A stretch of 64,000 bases of DNA from Carya illinoinensis (lineage: Eukaryota > Streptophyta > Magnoliopsida > Fagales > Juglandaceae), in contig NC_056759.1 in assembly GCF_018687715.1 (NCBI RefSeq), forward strand, positions 34,438,385 to 34,502,384, written 5' to 3'. Positions 11,801 through 24,029 of this stretch are shown here, one piece after another (the stretch's first letter is position 1; each line of letters opens with the position of its first letter). The translations under genes and the position numbers were made by a program. The notes under the pieces are model-generated. The model saw only the letters and a program-made list of their open reading frames with translations. It made no database searches and was not told where the DNA came from.

Positions 11801-12830
11801 TTTTTCAATAAATGGTATATTCAAGCACTTACAGGCATGCCGATGTAAACAATCCTCCCGTGAAGAAGCAGAGAAGGCAAGTCCGGAGGAGGTCTTCTGG
11901 GCCTATGCTCATTGTAGGAAACTGATCTTTCCACCTAATTCAATCAGATGATTTCATTCCAACAAATAAGCAAAACTACAAATAAAAAAAAATAAAAACA
12001 CTCAACAACAAATTAGAACACATAAACTTTAAAACTTGGCTCAATCAACACTAAGCATGAAAGTTAAAATAGAGCAACGTTTGCACACTTGAAGGATCGT
12101 ATTGGGAGATAATGATCAGAATTCGCATAAGTCTTCGTACAATTTTCATTCAAATGATTTTTTTTGTTTTGCCAAAATCTATTCCAGGTAAGGTCTTATT
12201 CAAAATTTATTTTTTAGTGGAACTTATTTTTATTTATGTGATGTAATTGCCCCCCGCCCACCCCCAATACACCGCGAGAGACGAACATTCTTGAGATATC
12301 ATAAATTTTCTACTTCAAAGTTTTCCAATTGAAGCAAACCAGAAAATCCATATGGGAGCTTTTTTCCAGCAAAACAAAGCGTCACCATAATGGAATCAGA
12401 CAAACCCGGTAAAATTAACTCAACAATTCAATCATTTCAAAGCAAATATATACAATCTAAACCAAAATATACCGACCTGCAAGCATACACGTATATACAC
12501 GCAAGATGTAGAAGTAGAAGAGAGAGAGAGAGAGAACGAGCATACTTGTGCAGGAGTAGCCATGAGCTGGGGAGAATCAAACAAGTCCAAGTAAGGAGGA
12601 GTGTCAGAGTTCACGGGCCGGTTCAGAAACGTTTCGGGCGAGGTAGCAGCCACCGAAGCGAGCTTCGAAAGAAACGGGTCCTTAGGGTTTATTGAGGGAA
12701 TGGGGACTTTGCCTTTGTTTTGAGCATTTACCGCAAAAGGGGTCCTTAAATATCTTCGTCTAAAGGACTGTGAAGAAGTCGAAGCTGATGGGAGCGGAGA
12801 GGCCATGGGAAAGTGAAGAGTACTAGCCAT
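8827..12830 (-). CDS. CLPR3: ClpR3, non-catalytic subunit of the plastid Clp protease, 9 exons, 324 aa
   Basis: Minus-strand exons: 12546-12830, 11833-11934, 11030-11152, 10402-10461, 9774-9870, 9597-9670, 9184-9237, 9013-9096, 8827-8922 (975 nt, all in phase). The product has a Ser/Arg-rich N-terminal transit peptide, then TPPYLDLFDSPQLMATPAQ, RRPPPDLPSLLLHGRIVYIG, INSTGTTRDDGETV, GQACLLLAAGSKGKRFMMPH, MIQQPRVPSSGLMPASDVL and ILWRGQEKI. This pattern matches ClpR3. In ClpP the catalytic Ser lies between GQA and LLAAG; here that segment is about four residues shorter and has no Ser. The catalytic His of MIHQP is Gln226. Known: ClpR subunits form part of the ClpP/R core in the chloroplast stroma. 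Start: M at 12830 opens the transit peptide; an upstream in-frame ATG at 12968 would add 46 residues and seems less likely. Confidence 0.95.
11560..11715 (+). mobile_element. Possible retroelement 3' end in ClpR3 intron 2
   Basis: The segment ends in an A14 tract (11702-11715), preceded by CTTCGCCTTTTTTTAATAAA and CATATTTACCGAT, which resembles the 3' end of plant non-LTR elements. GATAAACCTC before (11653-11662) and after (11720-11729) the tract may be a target duplication of about 13 bases (AATGTGATAAACCTC at both places). Confidence 0.45.
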
Positions 12831-15012
12831 AAGTTTCCGGCTTTTGGGTGTGTTACAGTCTCGTTGTGTGGTGAAAATCAAATAAAATGTTGGGTTCTGC
12901 TTCGAGAAGAAGAAAGAAGCTGGTGAAGGAGATTTAGCGGGTGGAGTGAGGCGAGCGGGTCGGGTCATCGATTACTCCATTGGGTCAATTTAACATGTTT
13001 ATGGGTTGAATGTGCGGGGCCCTTTGAACCTCAGGCTTATTGATCACTTGAGAATCCGAGCCCAATTCTCCAACCCTGCCCAACTATAGTCATTACAAAT
13101 AACAAGTAATGGTAAATACAATTAAGAAGCGTGCTAGCTCTATACAGTGACCACTCCCTCTAAAAAGTGGAGCCCACCATTAAAAAAATTCATTTTTTTT
13201 ATATGGATCGGATCCCTGATGTGTTCCCTTTTTTTTAAGAAAAATGTTAGATCTACACAAGTTTCACAAAAGAAAATTTACAGGCTAACTTGAATTAATA
13301 TAATAAATCAGATCTATTTTATAATAAAAATAACTTTATTATTTGACAGATCATATTAACCCATGTCAATGTGCAAACTTTCTTGAGTAAGATTGTTTTA
13401 GACCAAGTATTTCTAATTTTTCAAAGGGATTACTCGAGTTTACATAACTTATTACTGTATAAATCATTTTTCCCATATAATTTGCTTAGCTTATCAGTTT
13501 TTCTTTTTGAAAGTTAGTGTGAAACACACAACCATCGCATCACTAATATACATAAATTAGTTTCAAGAGAAGTTTAAAAATATAAATTTTGAAACATTTC
13601 TAATTTGGTGTACTATGAACAACATGACATCCACACCAAATTGTAAATAGAATTTTTCATAAGATTTGTTTTACATACAGTCCTCATTTGAAGACTGCTC
13701 ATGCAAGCCCATACAATTATATTTAAAAAAATTTTAAAATTATAACAATATCTTTTTTAAAATGATATTTGTTACTGTTTTACCCTAATTTATTAATAGA
13801 ACTACGCACGCACTCATCTTTATCCTTATTTATCAATAAAACTGCACACACAATCTCCTATTTAGGTATGCAAATATAATTTCTCATACAGTTTACCCTC
13901 TTTCATTTTTAGGTCGTTTCATGCGTTTCACTTTCATTCGGCTACATCAGTACGTCACTTTCATTATGCTTTTACAAGTCCAAAACCTCTTTTCTCTCAA
14001 AAAACTGAGTTATCCACTTGACTATTTTCTATCAACATCTTGCTTTTTTTTTTTTTTTTTTTTTTAATTGAGCTTTCTCTTGGAAAGGTAGGAAATAATG
14101 TAAACCAATAACCTTCACTTCAAAGGATATAATTTCTTTTTCTTTTTCTTTTCTTTTGAGACCATAAAGATATCATAGATTCATATATAGTCTCGAGTCA
14201 AAATCTCAATGGAATCATTGTTAGAGATAATGGCCAACAAGACTCGTGTCAAAATTTCTATCATCATCAATGGCATTACTGTTAGAGATAATAATGGCAT
14301 CAAAGTCTCATGAGTCAAAATCAATATTGTCTCCATACAAACTCATAAAAAATTTGTGAGATTTGTTTCTAAGCCAGCCCCTCTCATCACTGACGAGAGT
14401 GTACCACAAAGAATTCAATAGGGGGTAATAGAGAAGTTGGTAATGCTAATTCACACAATCTACAGAGGAAAAAGCAGAAGTAAACATCTTCGAGATGGCC
14501 AGATGAAGATGACTCTCTTTACGTACTAAAAGTTTATTTAAAATGAATCACAAGCAAAATGTTAACTGTTTCAACTCCAATCTGCTGCTCTGCGATTTTT
14601 CTGGTCAATAACGTAAAATATGGGGGGACTTTGATGCTCGGTAACAACTTTTCCAGATGAGGAGTTCTTCCGAGTTTATGTAAACTTCAGATGCAAATAA
14701 TAATGGACTTTTTTTTATTAGGGGGAGGGGTGTCGAAACAGTCGACTGCAGGTTCATGGTGCACTACCGATACCAAAGGTGTTCGAAGGGACTGCGATAA
14801 TGAATCAGATGATTAGGTAATACCTTCAAAGCTGAAAAAAAAAAAAAAAAAAAAAAAATAGTAGGAGACAAGAAACCAAGGGCCGAAGGTTGCAGTCTCA
14901 TACCATCTTCAACACATGCAATAAAAGATAAAAAAATCCTTAATTACATCATCCAACTACGGACAAAAAGCATCATGTCATCACAAACCTGTAACAAGCG
15001 AAAATCACACCA
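12831..15012. other. Intergenic stretch between ClpR3 and the REF/SRPP gene
   Basis: 12831-12970 is probably the ClpR3 leader. 13130-13260 has sequence related to the small inverted-repeat family seen at 1762. T24 near 14044-14067 and A24 near 14836-14859 are simple homopolymers. 14600-15012 is likely the REF/SRPP 3' UTR and flank. No gene was recognised. Confidence 0.5.
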
Positions 15013-16882
15013 TCAATGGGCTGCCACAGTAGCTTCATTGTCATTGGTAAGCAAAGGCTCTGATTCAGCACCAGCACCACTGAAAACCTTGGCAATCCTT
15101 TCTGTAGGGACCAAGGGCAGGTAAGACGAAACCCTGTAACCCTTCTCTGCAGTGCTACGAACTGTTTGGTTATACTTCTCTGTACAATAAGCTGCGGTTG
15201 GGACAACAGCTTGAGCCACTAGGGGAAAGAGGGGCAGCTGATTGAGCTTGCGCCAAGCTAACACGGCGCACTGCTCTGCTTTTGGTTCATACTTGGAGTA
15301 TAGATCTTTAGCAGTTGGCTCACATTTGGTGAAAACAGATTTGGCAATACCTGAAGCGGTGTCCACCACTCCAGAACGCTTAACTTCGGAGGCAACAGCT
15401 CGAGCTACCTCTGGGGCGCTTTGAGCAGCTGAGAAGGCCTGGGAAGAAGCTTGCTTGATGATTGGAGGCACATGGCGGTTCAATTCAGTCACAGACGCCT
15501 CAACCTGCAATAAGAAGGGTTAATTGACTAAAATATATAAGTTCATTTTGAGAAAATGCAAGATGAAGATGTAAAAAAAAAAAAAAAAATCAGAATTCTC
15601 CAGGGCTCAATTACCAATGAAAGGCTCTTAACAACTAATCAGAAAATGCAAATGCAGTATCACATCAAGAAGATCAAAGATGATAGCTATTTCTTCACCA
15701 TACCAAGAAGCTCTTAATTTAGCAGGAAAGATGTCAAAACGGACAAAAGAGAGGCTTCTTAATTGAATTCGAGTATGTAGAATGGGCTGGGACTGTGTAC
15801 ATCATCTGCCTCTGAGACCAGCATGGCTATTTCAGTACTCTGGACTTTTAGATGGCCAAATATAGGAGATAAGAACAGCCAACAAGAGACTGCTCACTTG
15901 TCTTATAGACTTTCAAACTAAATGTTTGGTTCACAAAGAGATCTCACAAAATAAAGTTCACAATCTGATATGACTTGTTGTAGTAGATCAGATTGTAAAA
16001 CTCTTTAATGTGAAGAATATCTAGTGTTTCACATCTAACAACATCAGTTTATGAATTTTGTTTTCTTTTTAATATCTCTTTGTGAACTTATCACTTCTCT
16101 TGTGAAACATGCTAGTACCCCTTACTTCCCCCCCAACAAACCCACCCCCCCACCCCCCGGCGGGAGGCGAAGAGATGCTAAAATAGAAAAGATGTTACTA
16201 ATCAGTCACAAAAGACGCCACCCTCAAAAGCCAAAACCATCCCAACAGTTTCAAAGTTTCCCACTTCCAATCCCGAACTGAATTTTCAAGTAAACTCAAA
16301 ATTACCGGATAATAAGTAACTGGACATCAAACCCGATGAGTTTATATAAATCTATGGTGAGAATATTATGATTCGTTGAAATCAAAAGCACGAGCAGGAG
16401 CACTCACCTTGCGGTCCACGTACAAGAGGACCTCGATAGGAACGTCGTGGAACATGTCGTAGACAGGTCCAACGACGCTCTTAACGGTGCCCTCGACAGT
16501 CTCAACCCCAGGCTTCAGAGGACCCGCCTTGTCCTTTGCGTAACAGTAGAGGTTCGAGAAGCACATCATGGCGTGAATTGTTGCCACCTGCACAAACTCT
16601 AGGTACTTCAGCTGCCTCTGCTCCCCATCATCCTCCTCCTTTCTCTTCCACCACAAAAATCAACCCCCCACCCAAAAAAAAAATCCAAGTCAGCCTCTTT
16701 GCGTAAAATCTAAAAATCATAACTTGTTCGTCAATTGAAGCATAGAAACTCGATTGAAAACAACATCAGAAACCCAATTGCATGATTCGAAAACTAAAGC
16801 GAAAAAAGACAAAAGAATACTTATGTCTGAATGAGAATTTTCGTACCATCTCAGCCTGCGATCTCAAATCTTCCTCAACCAT
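15013..16882 (-). CDS. REF/SRPP-family (lipid-droplet associated) protein, 3 exons, 254 aa
   Basis: Minus-strand exons: 16847-16882 ([12 protein letters not shown]), 16408-16644 and 15013-15504; total 765 nt in frame. The middle exon begins [19 protein letters not shown] and carries the REF core ([41 protein letters not shown]). The last exon has alternating amphipathic segments ([33 protein letters not shown]). This is the rubber elongation factor/small rubber particle family. Known: in non-rubber plants these coat cytosolic lipid droplets and affect stress responses and growth. The C-terminus is a short hydrophilic tail rich in Glu and Ala. The acidic start and REF domain length match LDAP-type proteins, so a role in rubber synthesis is not implied. 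No odd features seen. Confidence 0.93.
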
Positions 16883-18391
16883 GATCGAGCAACGAAAAAT
16901 AAATATGCGACTGAATAAGAGAAAGAGAGAGAGAGATGACTAGGTTAACGTTTGCCGATATAGGAGGGATGGGGGTTATAAAAGGAGAGGAAAGAAATCT
17001 GGCAATAAGTGGCACGAATCTCGTTGGGAACGAACGAACCTGCGTTCACAGCGCAGTGAAGTTACGCGTTTCTTCCTTTCTGCCTTGTTCTTTGGGGAGG
17101 AGTCAGGATACTGAGGAATACACTTCGGCTTTAAAGCATTCCCTCAATTTGCCCACTGGGCACATAAGGTAGATTTTAATCATTTCCTTTCCTTTCCTTT
17201 TATAAATATTTTTAAATATTTTTAAAAATTAAAAAAATATCAATACATTAATAATTATTTTCTTAATTAATAAAAAATATATATATAAACGATTAAAATG
17301 AAAAAACAAAATAAGAAGATATATTAATATTATTCTACTTTAAATTGTTTCCATATTAAATATTAAAATTTAATTTAAGTAAATAAATTTGGGCATATAT
17401 TTTTTAGGGAAATTATTGTTGCTAGAATTTGGACTTCTTCGAGGCTCCAAATTTCACACTGTTTTGGGTTAGGTGTCTATTTAATTTAAGATGGAAATTT
17501 TGAGTTTTAGGTAAAAGTTTAAAATATTATATTTTAATATTATTATTATTTTAAGATTTGAAAAAGTTAAATTAGTATTTAAAAAAGTTGAATTGTTTAT
17601 TATATTTTGTATTGAGATTTAGAAAAATTATAATGATGAGATGAGAATTTTGTATTTGAGATGAAAATTTTGGAAATTTTGTGAAATGTCAAATATTTTT
17701 TTTTACGTACTTCATCACCAAAAAATATAAAGAAAAATAAATTAAATTCCTAAAATTAAAAAACACAACATAAAAGATTAATAAGTATTCATAGTTCCTT
17801 TATGATATCTTTTAAAATATATTATTAAAATTTATTTTTTTTATTTTATATATTGACTTTTACAGTATATCATATATCAACTTATCTATTTTTTATTTAT
17901 ATCATTTAAATATCATATTTTTTTATTCATTTCAAATATTTCCTCTAACTACTAATAATATATTCATATATTTTGATATATATAATATCTCTTTATATGT
18001 CATATAATTATGTCCTATATGTTATTAATCCAAATTTATAAGCCAAATATAAATTAAAATTATTTCAAGTTATTTATAAAAAAAGATATAAAATTATGAA
18101 AATATTCTCAAATATATTATGACAAATTTCACTTTCACCCCTCGAACGTGAAGCATATCCCATAATATGATTTCCAACCTTTCATGGGTCTTTTTTTTTT
18201 TCCTTTTAAATTTTGGAATTTTTATAATACTTTATACTCAAGAGGCAAATTGATTGTGTATTTGTTGGTTTTTAAAAGTTCACTGTATATCAGTATGATG
18301 TGTCCTTCTATGATTAGTTATGGTATGACAAGTGTGCTGCATTAATGTTTTCCGACACAGTAATTTTCTTTATTTTTTAAATTTTGCTCTT
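16883..18391. other. REF/SRPP promoter side and AT-rich spacer
   Basis: 16883-17180 is moderately GC-rich, with a GA tract (16918-16935) just upstream of the ATG, and is the presumable leader and promoter of the leftward REF/SRPP gene. 17180-18390 is AT-rich and contains one copy of a dispersed MITE (17480-17690). Confidence 0.5.
17480..17690. mobile_element. Dispersed AT-rich MITE, copy 1
   Basis: Shares the string GATTTGAAAAAGTT followed by GAATTGTTTATTATATTTT and AAAAATTATAATGATGAGAT with copies at 27590-27755, 32225-32455 and (inverted) 53318-53535. Its ends are diverged and no target duplication is clear. Confidence 0.55.
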
Positions 18392-18405
18392 GTACCTTTC
18401 CAATT
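18392..18405. repeat. Target-site duplication of the LINE, left copy
   Basis: GTACCTTTCCAATT next to the poly(A)/poly(T) end; its partner at 24016-24029 differs at one position. Confidence 0.7.
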
Positions 18406-18523
18406 TTTTTTTTTTTTTATTTTTGAAAAGAACTTCCGTAACCTTACATTAAACTTCCTGAATTACATCTTTGTAACTGTTCAAAACTCCCACAATAAAA
18501 TTTGGGACCTCCTCAATCCATAC

Positions 18524-21500
18524 TCATTCTTCCTCCATAACTAAGACTATTTTTGCTAAACTATGTGCTGCCATATTCTTGGCTCTAATTACAAACTGTA
18601 TAGACCAATTTGGATTAAAATTAAAAAAAGCATCATCATCGTCATTCACAGCAAGAATCACTAGCTTTGCATCCCCTTCAAAGATGGGCCTTTGAATGTT
18701 AAGTTCAGAACATATCTCTGGTGCTTTCCTCAATGCTAAACTTTCTACTATTGCTGCTTCAACCACATTAGGCTTTTGATCACACACTGTTACCATAACC
18801 TTACCTTGCTCATCCCTTATCATAATCTCTATTCTTATTCTCTTCTTCTTCAGATCAATAGATGCATCTCAATTAACCTTTACATAGCCCCTCTCTGGTT
18901 TCTCCCACTTTATCTTTTCTGTGTTTGTTTTCTGTACCGCACCTTTTTGAGTTAAAGCCAATTGAGTCACGAAACTCATGTAGAGCTGCCTTTGTAGCAC
19001 TAAATGAGTTCTTAGGACAAGCCATTCTCTTTTCAAAAATCCGGTCATTTCTCCTCAACCACACTTTCCTCAATAAAACAGCCATCTCCTCCAACTGGCT
19101 CTTAGTGAGTCTGTCCATAAGCTTCTCCCAAAGGGACAAAAAATTCGACTCAGATCTGACCCACTTTTTGACACAGCTTTCATCATTTCCTCACAAGTTA
19201 TTAGCTGCTAGGCACTCCCACAATACATGTATGATTGTTTCCTCCTCTGCCTCACATATAGGACAACTTTTTTCTTCAATCACCTTCCTCTTATAAAGGT
19301 TTTCTTTTATGGGTAACTAATTATTTGCAGCTCTCCAGATGAACAATTTTGTCACTCCTAATACCTTCAGCTCCCAAATTCTGTCATCCTTCCTCTCTTC
19401 TGATGAACTTTCTTCTTGGTTCCTCTCCCTTAACTTCAAAAGTAAGAAATAAGCACTTCTAACTGAGAAAAGTCCTTTCTGAGATGGACCCCATATCAAC
19501 TTGTCTTTTGTTCCTCTACTGCTCAAAGGTACACTTAGTATTTTTTCAGCTTCATCTAGTACAAAAATTGCTCTAATCTTGGCTTTATCCCATTCACCCC
19601 TCTGTGCATTAATCAGCACCTCAACTTTAGCATCTTCCTTCAGTAACTTCACTGGAGATTGAATAGCATAAGAGATAGGACTTGGCACCCACTTCGACCC
19701 TCATATTTTAATCTCCTTCCCATCCCTTACTCTCCACCTCAGCCCTTCTTTCAATAGATTTCTAGCTGACCATATGCTTCTCCATATTAGAGATGGTTGT
19801 GATCCCAAATTTGCTTCCATAAAACTCTCTTTTCTGAAATATTTTTCTCTGAAAATTACTGCTGCCAAATTAAAATGGTACTTGAGAATCCTCCACCCTT
19901 GTTTAGCAAGAAGAGTCGTGTTAAAGCTTTCCAAATCCCTAAAGCCCATACCCCATTTTCCTTTATGCACACTCAGTCTTTCCCACTTCCTCCATATCAT
20001 CCCATTAATATCCTTGCATAGTCTGCTAGGGAGTTTAAAAACCCCCATGGTATAAGTTGGGATGGATTACAAAACAGCTTTAATAAGAACTTCTTTCCCA
20101 GCTTGGGACAGAAACTTATTTTCCCAACTAACTATTTTCTGCCAAATCCTCTCCTTTAAACTTCTAAAAGTGTTAAACTTTGACATTCCTACAATAGCAG
20201 GAAGACCCAAGTATTTGTCATATGTACCACAAACAAAATTCTGGCCAGCTTCCTTTATAGCTTGTTTATCAATAGGATGAGAGTTTCTGCTGAAAAAGAT
20301 AGCAGTTTTTTCTTTATTGAGAAATTGTCCTGATGCCTTTCATATACTTGCAAAACCCCTTGAATTCTCCTCCATTCTTCAATTTTTGTTCTGCCAAATA
20401 AGATGCAATCATCTGTAAAAAGCAAATGATTGATGCTTGTCCCTCCTCGAGCCACTTGCACTCCTTTTATTAGATGCCTCTTCTCATAATAGTCTAACAG
20501 ACTACTTAATCCCTCAGCACATATAATGAACAAATAGGGTGACAAATGGTCCCCTTGTCTCAACCCTCGTGAAGGCCAAAATTTTTTACCAGGGGTTCCA
20601 TTGATTAGCACAGAGTATGAAGCTGTTTTAACACATTTCATCACTAAATCTACCTATTGAGTGCAGAACCCAAGTTTATACAAAACAGCCTCCAAAAACT
20701 TCCATTCAACTCGATCGTAGGCCTTGGACATGTCTAACTTCATGGTCATTCTTCCCATTTTCCCCTTCTTTCTATTTCTCATTGAGTGTAGTAGCTCATA
20801 AGCTACCATAATATTGTCATTAATCAATCTACCAGGCAGGAAAGCACTTTGTTTGGAGAAAATTATCTCAGCTAAAACACATTTGAACCTGTTTGTGATA
20901 GTTTTAGAGACTATTTTGTACAAGACATTGCACAGACTGATGGGTCTGTACTCTGTCACTTTTCTAGGGGACTTTGTCTTTGGAATCAAGGCTAGATAGG
21001 TATAATTGAGGTTAGGATCCAAAGGACTACCATTTAGGATTGCCAAGGCTGCTTTGATTACTTCTTCAGATACTATATCCCAGTGATTTTGATAGAAGTA
21101 TGGTCCAAAACCATCTGAACTTGGTGGTTTCAATGGTGCCATCTGTTTCACTACTTTCTCCACTTCTATTGCTGTGAATCTTCTTGACAGCCTCTCATTC
21201 ATCCCCTCAGTAACCCTTCTATCCATACCCACTAGACAAGATTCAATCTCAACCTTGCTTGGCTTTGAAGACTAAAAAACAGTGCCAAAATACTTTCTAA
21301 AAGTTTCTTCCACCTGTATGTATCCACAAGCCATGTTGTTACTCTCATCCTCCACTTTTTTTAATAAAGTTTCTTTTTCTTCTTTGATTGGCACAAGTAT
21401 GAAAATACTTTGTATTTCTATCTCCATGCTTGTACCAATTTGTTCTTACAAAGAATGCAGTTCTGTAGTTATTTTCCTTATTTCTTCCACATTTTCACTG

Positions 21501-22459
21501 CTTTCCTCAGCCTGTAACCTCTGTAAAAGCTTTGTTTTTTCTTCCATCTCTTTCCCATTCCTCTGTTTCTTCATCTTACTCCAAATCTAAAAGGCCATTC
21601 TATTATTGTTCAGCAAGCCAATAACAGTTTGGTTCTGTGATCCATTATTACCCCAAGCTTTTCTTAACACCATATCACAATCCTCCTCTAAAGCCCAGCT
21701 TGCCTCATATTTAAAGCCTCTTGTCTTTTGTCTGCCTTGAGTCTCTACCCTTTTATCTTGTTTGATTAAGTGAACTAACAGTGGCTTATGATCAGAGGTT
21801 CTAGCCACCATCACATCCACTCAGGCCTCATTATACATATCCATCCATTTGGGGTTTGCCACAGCTCTATCTAACCTTTCTTTTGTAAAAGTTGAATCAG
21901 CATGTGAGTTTCTCCATGTGTACTTTTCTCCCCTCCATCCCAAATCATGCAAGTCTCCCTCACTCATCACTTTCCTAAAAAGCTCCATTTGGCTCTCGAG
22001 TCTAGCCTTCCCTCCCCACTTCTCATCATCTGTCAATATTTCATTAAAGTCCCCTACTATCATCCAACCCTCATCACCCTTTGGTTTCAAGCTTTTAAGC
22101 ATTAACCATGTGTCTTTCCTTTTTGCAGTTTCAAGTGCCCCATAGAAACATGTAAGCATCCATTTACTCTCCCCCTACTCCATTACCCAAGCACTAATGT
22201 GTCTTTGTGAGTAGTTTACAATTTCCAACTGCAAGCTTGAATCCCACAACAGAATTAGACCACCCCCCTTACCCACTGCCTCAACTATAAAACATCCTTC
22301 ACAGCCCAGCCTTCTCTTTATTCTCTCACATTTCATATTTCTAAGCTTAGTTTCCATGATGAAAACTAAGTTGGGTTTATTCCTCTCTGCCATAGAGCAG
22401 AGGTCTTGAACTGACCAAGGATTTCCCAATTCTCGACAATTCCAACTTAGCATTTTCAT
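18524..22459 (-). pseudogene. LINE ORF2 (endonuclease, reverse transcriptase, RNase H), broken
   Basis: In order: endonuclease start MKMLSWNCRELGNPWSVQDL (22459) and VFIMETKL, GDFNEIL and the ERLDRA motif (21821-22159). Reverse transcriptase follows with YRPISLCNVLYKIVSK, AYDRVEW (20654-21232), LRQGDHLSPYLFIICAEGLS and the catalytic FTDD (20255-20644). Then come the zf-RVT region with RIWELKVLGVTKLFIWRA (19317-19688) and an RNase H part with EGDAKLVI (18524-18823). Nonsense codons lie at 22175, 21821, 21587, 20654, 20255, 19701 and 19317. One frame change falls between 20255 and 20048 and another near 18850-18870. It cannot encode an active enzyme. Confidence 0.9.
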
Positions 22460-23820
22460 AATGATTGGCGGGGCTGAATCTCAGCCTCCACCACTTCAAT
22501 AAAAATTTCAAATGTACCACTCCACTTTCCTTTTTTATTAGCACCCCCACCTTCCTCCTCAATCACTCCTCCCTTCTTTTTGGTTTTTTTCATTATAAGT
22601 GGTCTTTTTGTTTTGTGTTTTTCTCGGGCCCTCCTCTTCCATACACCTATTTTTCCTTTCATGCTTCTCTCTACCCTTCCATCCTCTTCCTTACTCAGTA
22701 GTTCACTGCCCACCTCCTTCCCCATGATCTCTAGCTGTACTTCAACTTCCTGCAACCCATTTTCCATCTTTTCTTCTTGGCCATTCAAAGCAATCACCAT
22801 AGCTGTTGCATTCCTTTCCTTTTCCCCTTCAATATCACTACTAATATCTAACTCCCCACCATCCTCCCCCTTCTTTGTTTTTTCACTCCCTTCAGTCACA
22901 CTTTCCTACCCTTTCCCATTATTCCCAATTCCTTCTATACTTTCTTCCCCATCCCTACTACCCTCTTCTTTATTACTCCCCCTACTTCCTCCATCTTGAT
23001 ACCTGTATTCCTTCTCCTTCCACCACTTATTCCCCTCTTCACTTCTTTTTGGTACATTCATAAAGAAATTATTTCTAAAGGACTGTGTAGCCCTCAACCA
23101 CTGGCCATACTGATTTTCTACCCCTGCCTGGCTTCCCCCTTCTTTACACTTATTGTTCCCATGCTCAATACAACCACAAGATAAACATATTCTAGGCATT
23201 TTTTCATAACTAAAAGGAATCTAGATATCCTTGCCTTTAACCATCACAGTTCTTCCTCTTGCTAGAGGTTGATTAAGATCCATGTGAATCTGAATCCCCA
23301 AGAACTTCCCCCATCCACTTCCATCTTCCTGTACATCCACTCTTTCCACCCTTCCCACCGTACTCCCAATCTGTTCTCCACATACTTCTGTCATACAAGA
23401 TAACGGTAGGTTATGAAACCTTACCCAAAAGCTCTCAGAGTTAAATTCCACTTGTGTTAATGGCATGAATCCATCAAATTCCTTCAATACTACTAACTGA
23501 TTATCAAACAACTATGGTCGACCTGACCAGACCTTCTGTTTATTAGCAATGTTATTAAAAACTATGGCAAAAATATTCGGACTCACCTCAGTGAACTGAG
23601 CTTTCTTGCTGATTCTCCAGATTTTGGCCAATGTGCTTTCCACCACCTCCTTGCTAATTAGCCAATTTGAGCAGAATTTCCCTAGTAGAGTCCTCTGTTC
23701 TTTCATCAACAAATCTCTCGGTACCTCATCATCAATCTCTATTACCATTTTTTCCTCTTCTCTCAACTTCAGTTCCTTCCATTTTTCCTCCAAATCTTCC
23801 ATCCCTTTCATCTCCTTCAC
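22456..23820 (-). pseudogene. LINE ORF1 (DUF4283 and zinc-knuckle protein), nonsense-broken
   Basis: A single reading frame from 23820 is interrupted by three TAG codons (23512-23514, 23221-23223, 22906-22908) without any frameshift. The first part (LLGKFCSNWLISKEVVESTL, IFAIVFNN) is the DUF4283 fold of plant LINE ORF1/gag-like proteins. It is followed by SFWVRFHNLPLSCM and a CCHC-type knuckle PRICLSCGCIEHGNNKC. The C-terminal third is a low-complexity Lys/Glu-rich tail. Known role: RNA binding in the retrotransposition particle. ORF2 starts in a different frame, just downstream. Confidence 0.88.
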
Positions 23821-24015
23821 TACCTTCTAGGGAATAATACGCCCCTTTCCGCCGTGACCACCAGTACGTCTTCGCACCTCAACCTCACCTTGCTACCAGA
23901 AAGGCTTTCTGTGTTGGCCTGGACCACCTCCAGATTCCTTTTTCCGTTATAACTGCCTTATGTTGCCTCCCACACTTTCCACTCCTTTTTTAGAGAGAAA
24001 AAGAGTGACTCATTC

Positions 24016-24029
24016 GTACCTTTTCAATT
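24016..24029. repeat. Target-site duplication of the LINE, right copy
   Basis: GTACCTTTTCAATT directly outside the LINE 5' end, about 185 bases upstream of the first ORF1 codon. Confidence 0.7.

Larger units (their letters stand above)
18406..24015 (-). mobile_element. L1-type LINE, nearly full length, inactivated
   Basis: On the minus strand, from about 24015 to the tail at 18406: ORF1 with a DUF4283-type N-terminus and CCHC knuckle, then ORF2 with apurinic endonuclease, reverse transcriptase, zinc-binding and RNase H parts. The 3' end is a poly(A) tract, seen as T14 at 18404-18418 on the plus strand. GTACCTTTCCAATT (18392-18405) and GTACCTTTTCAATT (24016-24029) flank it as a 14-bp target duplication with one mismatch. 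Many nonsense codons and at least two frame changes show that it is dead. The order of domains is that of plant L1-clade LINEs. Confidence 0.92.

Noticed and set aside
12831..12968. Upstream ATG at 12968 as the ClpR3 start
   Set aside because: The 46 added residues are Pro/Lys-rich and unlike a transit peptide start; MASTLHFPMASPLPSAS at 12830 is the expected form.
22465..23063. Plus-strand open frames opposite LINE ORF1
   Set aside because: They are complements of the Lys/Glu-rich ORF1 tail, giving Ser/Phe/Pro-rich nonsense with no family resemblance.
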